A program made the position numbers and the translations under genes. Positions 31,093 to 32,784 of a DNA stretch of 32,784 bases are shown in pieces. Origin of the DNA: Candidatus Yanofskyibacteriota bacterium (GTDB lineage Bacteria; Patescibacteriota; Minisyncoccia; Minisyncoccales; UBA10102). The notes under the pieces are model-generated. The model searched no databases and had not been told where the DNA came from. It was given only the letters and a program-made list of their open reading frames with translations. The stretch is from NCBI GenBank assembly GCA_030688685.1, contig JAUYJF010000036.1, positions 1-32,784 of the forward strand, written 5' to 3'. Every line of letters begins with the position of its first letter. The first letter of the stretch is position 1.

Positions 31093-32641
31093 CTTTCCTG
31101 TATTTTGGCGTTGACCAGAACCCAAGGTATTTGCCCAACATCAAGCGTGTTTGCGCTTCCAAAGCGGGGAAAGAAGCAAAAAGCATGATAAAAGGCAGGA
31201 GAAACCACTGAAGCACAAGAAAGAGCTTCTTGCGTTTTTGCACTCCTCCGTCCTTGGGCACGAGCAAGATGGTCAGAAACATGGATCCAATCATGCCAAC
31301 CATGGCAAAACGCAGCGTAATGCTCACAAACCGAGGGAGATTATAGGAGGCGAGAGAATCTGAGAACTGGCTTCCTCCCAGCACAAGCGGGAGCCAGCCC
31401 AGCAAAAAGATGAGAACGGAGGCCGTAGCCCACGACCAGAAGCCGAAGATATGTTCTATCTCATAAGAGATCGCCTTTGATAGGGGGATGTTTCTGTTTT
31501 TCCAAAACCCAAACAGAGAGTATGGAATATTTTCTGTTCCGTATGCCCATCTTCTCTGCTGCTTGAATATGTTTTGGATTGTTTTTACAAGCGTTGGAGC
31601 AGCATTCGCGTCCATGGAAATTGGATAGGAAATGGGCTGCACCCGGTAATCCCCGTCGTATCGGAACAGGCACTGCCAAAAGATCCGGGAATCCTCAGAA
31701 ACCACATTCGGCTGGTGGAGCCCCACGTCCACAAGCGCCCGAAAACTCATGGAGTGGGACGAGAAGGTAATGAGCCGCTCTGGCCTCTGTTGGTTCATCA
31801 TGTGCCAGAAGGTGGAATTGAACGCGAAAATCCTGGATATGGCGGACGCATCCCATACATTATTGAGAAACACGGGAACAGGCTGGAAAGAGACGCGGAG
31901 AGGACGAGCTGTAGTGAGGATGTGGTGCGTAAGGCAGGAAAAGTATTGAGGCCCCACAACCGTGTCAGCGTCCAGGGAAGTAACAAAGACGCTTTCATAA
32001 GGTATCTTCATCTGATCAATAAGCTCTTGGGCGCGCCGTGCCGCCCATGCTTCATTTGATCCTTTTCCCGGAATCTCGCCCGGAATATCCGCGGGGTGCA
32101 CAGTCACTACAAAATTGAGGAAATCATTCCTGAATTCTTGCCTGAGGGTTTCTGCGATGTTTCTTGCCTCTTGCCCCGCGCGTTCTTCAATTCCAAGAAC
32201 CACAATCATGTGGTTTTTGGGATAGTTGTTCTGCCGCAAGGCGCGAAGGCTCTCGCGCAGTATGGGAAGAGATTCATTGTACGTGGGCAGAAGGACAAGA
32301 TGATGCATATCGCTCCATGCGGGAAGCGGGAGCGTATACCGGTCTTTGGGAAGTTCCTGAAGCTTTTGAACCCATTCTATCTTTTCGTTCTTTCGCATCT
32401 GCCGGAAGGAAGCCGCGAGGTGAATGCTGAGGTACACCAGGCGAAACACCCAATACATAACAAACACAACAATGAGAAATGCCGTCGCGACAGGAAACAG
32501 CCAAGCTCCAAGAACCCCCAGAAGGATAGTCCCCCAAGAAAGCGCCCCGGGAAATATTTCCAAGACCCGATAGATCGCGCGCTCTTTTGGATCCTCAAGT
32601 TCTGAATATCGAGAAATCCTTTGGTAGTACGGAACAGACAT
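31028..32641 (-). CDS. Membrane glycosyltransferase family 2 (cellulose synthase-like)
   Basis: LLPTYNESLPILRESLRAL, VTSLDADTVVG, QQRRWAYG (Q-x-x-RW), multiple TM segments. Confidence 0.88.
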   Translation of the reverse strand: MSVPYYQRISRYSELEDPKERAIYRVLEIFPGALSWGTILLGVLGAWLFPVATAFLIVVFVMYWVFRLVYLSIHLAASFRQMRKNEKIEWVQKLQELPKDRYTLPLPAWSDMHHLVLLPTYNESLPILRESLRALRQNNYPKNHMIVVLGIEERAGQEARNIAETLRQEFRNDFLNFVVTVHPADIPGEIPGKGSNEAWAARRAQELIDQMKIPYESVFVTSLDADTVVGPQYFSCLTHHILTTARPLRVSFQPVPVFLNNVWDASAISRIFAFNSTFWHMMNQQRPERLITFSSHSMSFRALVDVGLHQPNVVSEDSRIFWQCLFRYDGDYRVQPISYPISMDANAAPTLVKTIQNIFKQQRRWAYGTENIPYSLFGFWKNRNIPLSKAISYEIEHIFGFWSWATASVLIFLLGWLPLVLGGSQFSDSLASYNLPRFVSITLRFAMVGMIGSMFLTILLVPKDGGVQKRKKLFLVLQWFLLPFIMLFASFPALEAQTRLMLGKYLGFWSTPKYRKATQDEDALPFLPASSSQKGIL

Positions 32642-32649
32642 AATGGAAG

Positions 32650-32721
32650 TAGCCCCAAGGGGAATCGAACCCCTATTTACACCGTGAAAGGGTGATGTCC
32701 TAACCGTTAGACGATGGGGCC
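32650..32721 (-). tRNA. tRNA-Glu(UUC)
   Basis: GGCCCCA...TGGGGCT-A; anticodon loop CTTTCAC; T-loop TTCGATT. Confidence 0.93.
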
Positions 32722-32784
32722 TTACCGTTCATATTATACAGAAAAAGAGCCGATGTTCAAGCTCTGTGCGAAACCTCTGTTCTG

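Overview
The window looks like a bacterial chromosome segment. Gene style and order suggest Patescibacteria/CPR (Parcubacteria-like), but this is inferred from protein style and was not searched. About 11.6 kb at the left is one giant minus-strand ORF that runs off the left edge, so it is absent from the ORF track. It has at least 3857 codons: an N-terminal excisionase/MerR-like HTH, a predicted TM segment, a coiled region, a 13-triplet collagen-like tract, many degenerate beta-rich repeats and a six-unit kelch-like block. To its right are rodA, a RAYT (Y1/IS200-like) transposase, ligA, and a nearly complete type IV pilus locus on the minus strand (pilM-N-O-small TM protein-pilB-CheY-like regulator-pilT-pilC-pilin, then pilD, a GWISFN-repeat surface protein and four minor pilins). 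A second RAYT is inserted between the major pilin and pilD. The right end has tRNA-Ser(UGA), tRNA-Ser(GCU), tRNA-Arg(GCG), recG, a GT2 glycosyltransferase and tRNA-Glu(UUC). The most interesting signals are: (1) REP-like perfect palindromes flanking or overlapping the promoters of both RAYT genes, with a 12-bp direct repeat bracketing one of them; (2) a recurrent -10-box/N6/ATG architecture that predicts leaderless mRNAs at five genes; (3) a nested hairpin block with a conserved TCGAATGA loop and co-varying stems, apparently inserted into a tRNA-Ser-like 3' end; (4) the HTH-TM-collagen-kelch giant protein; (5) a switch-like inverted-repeat arrangement around the rodA terminator.
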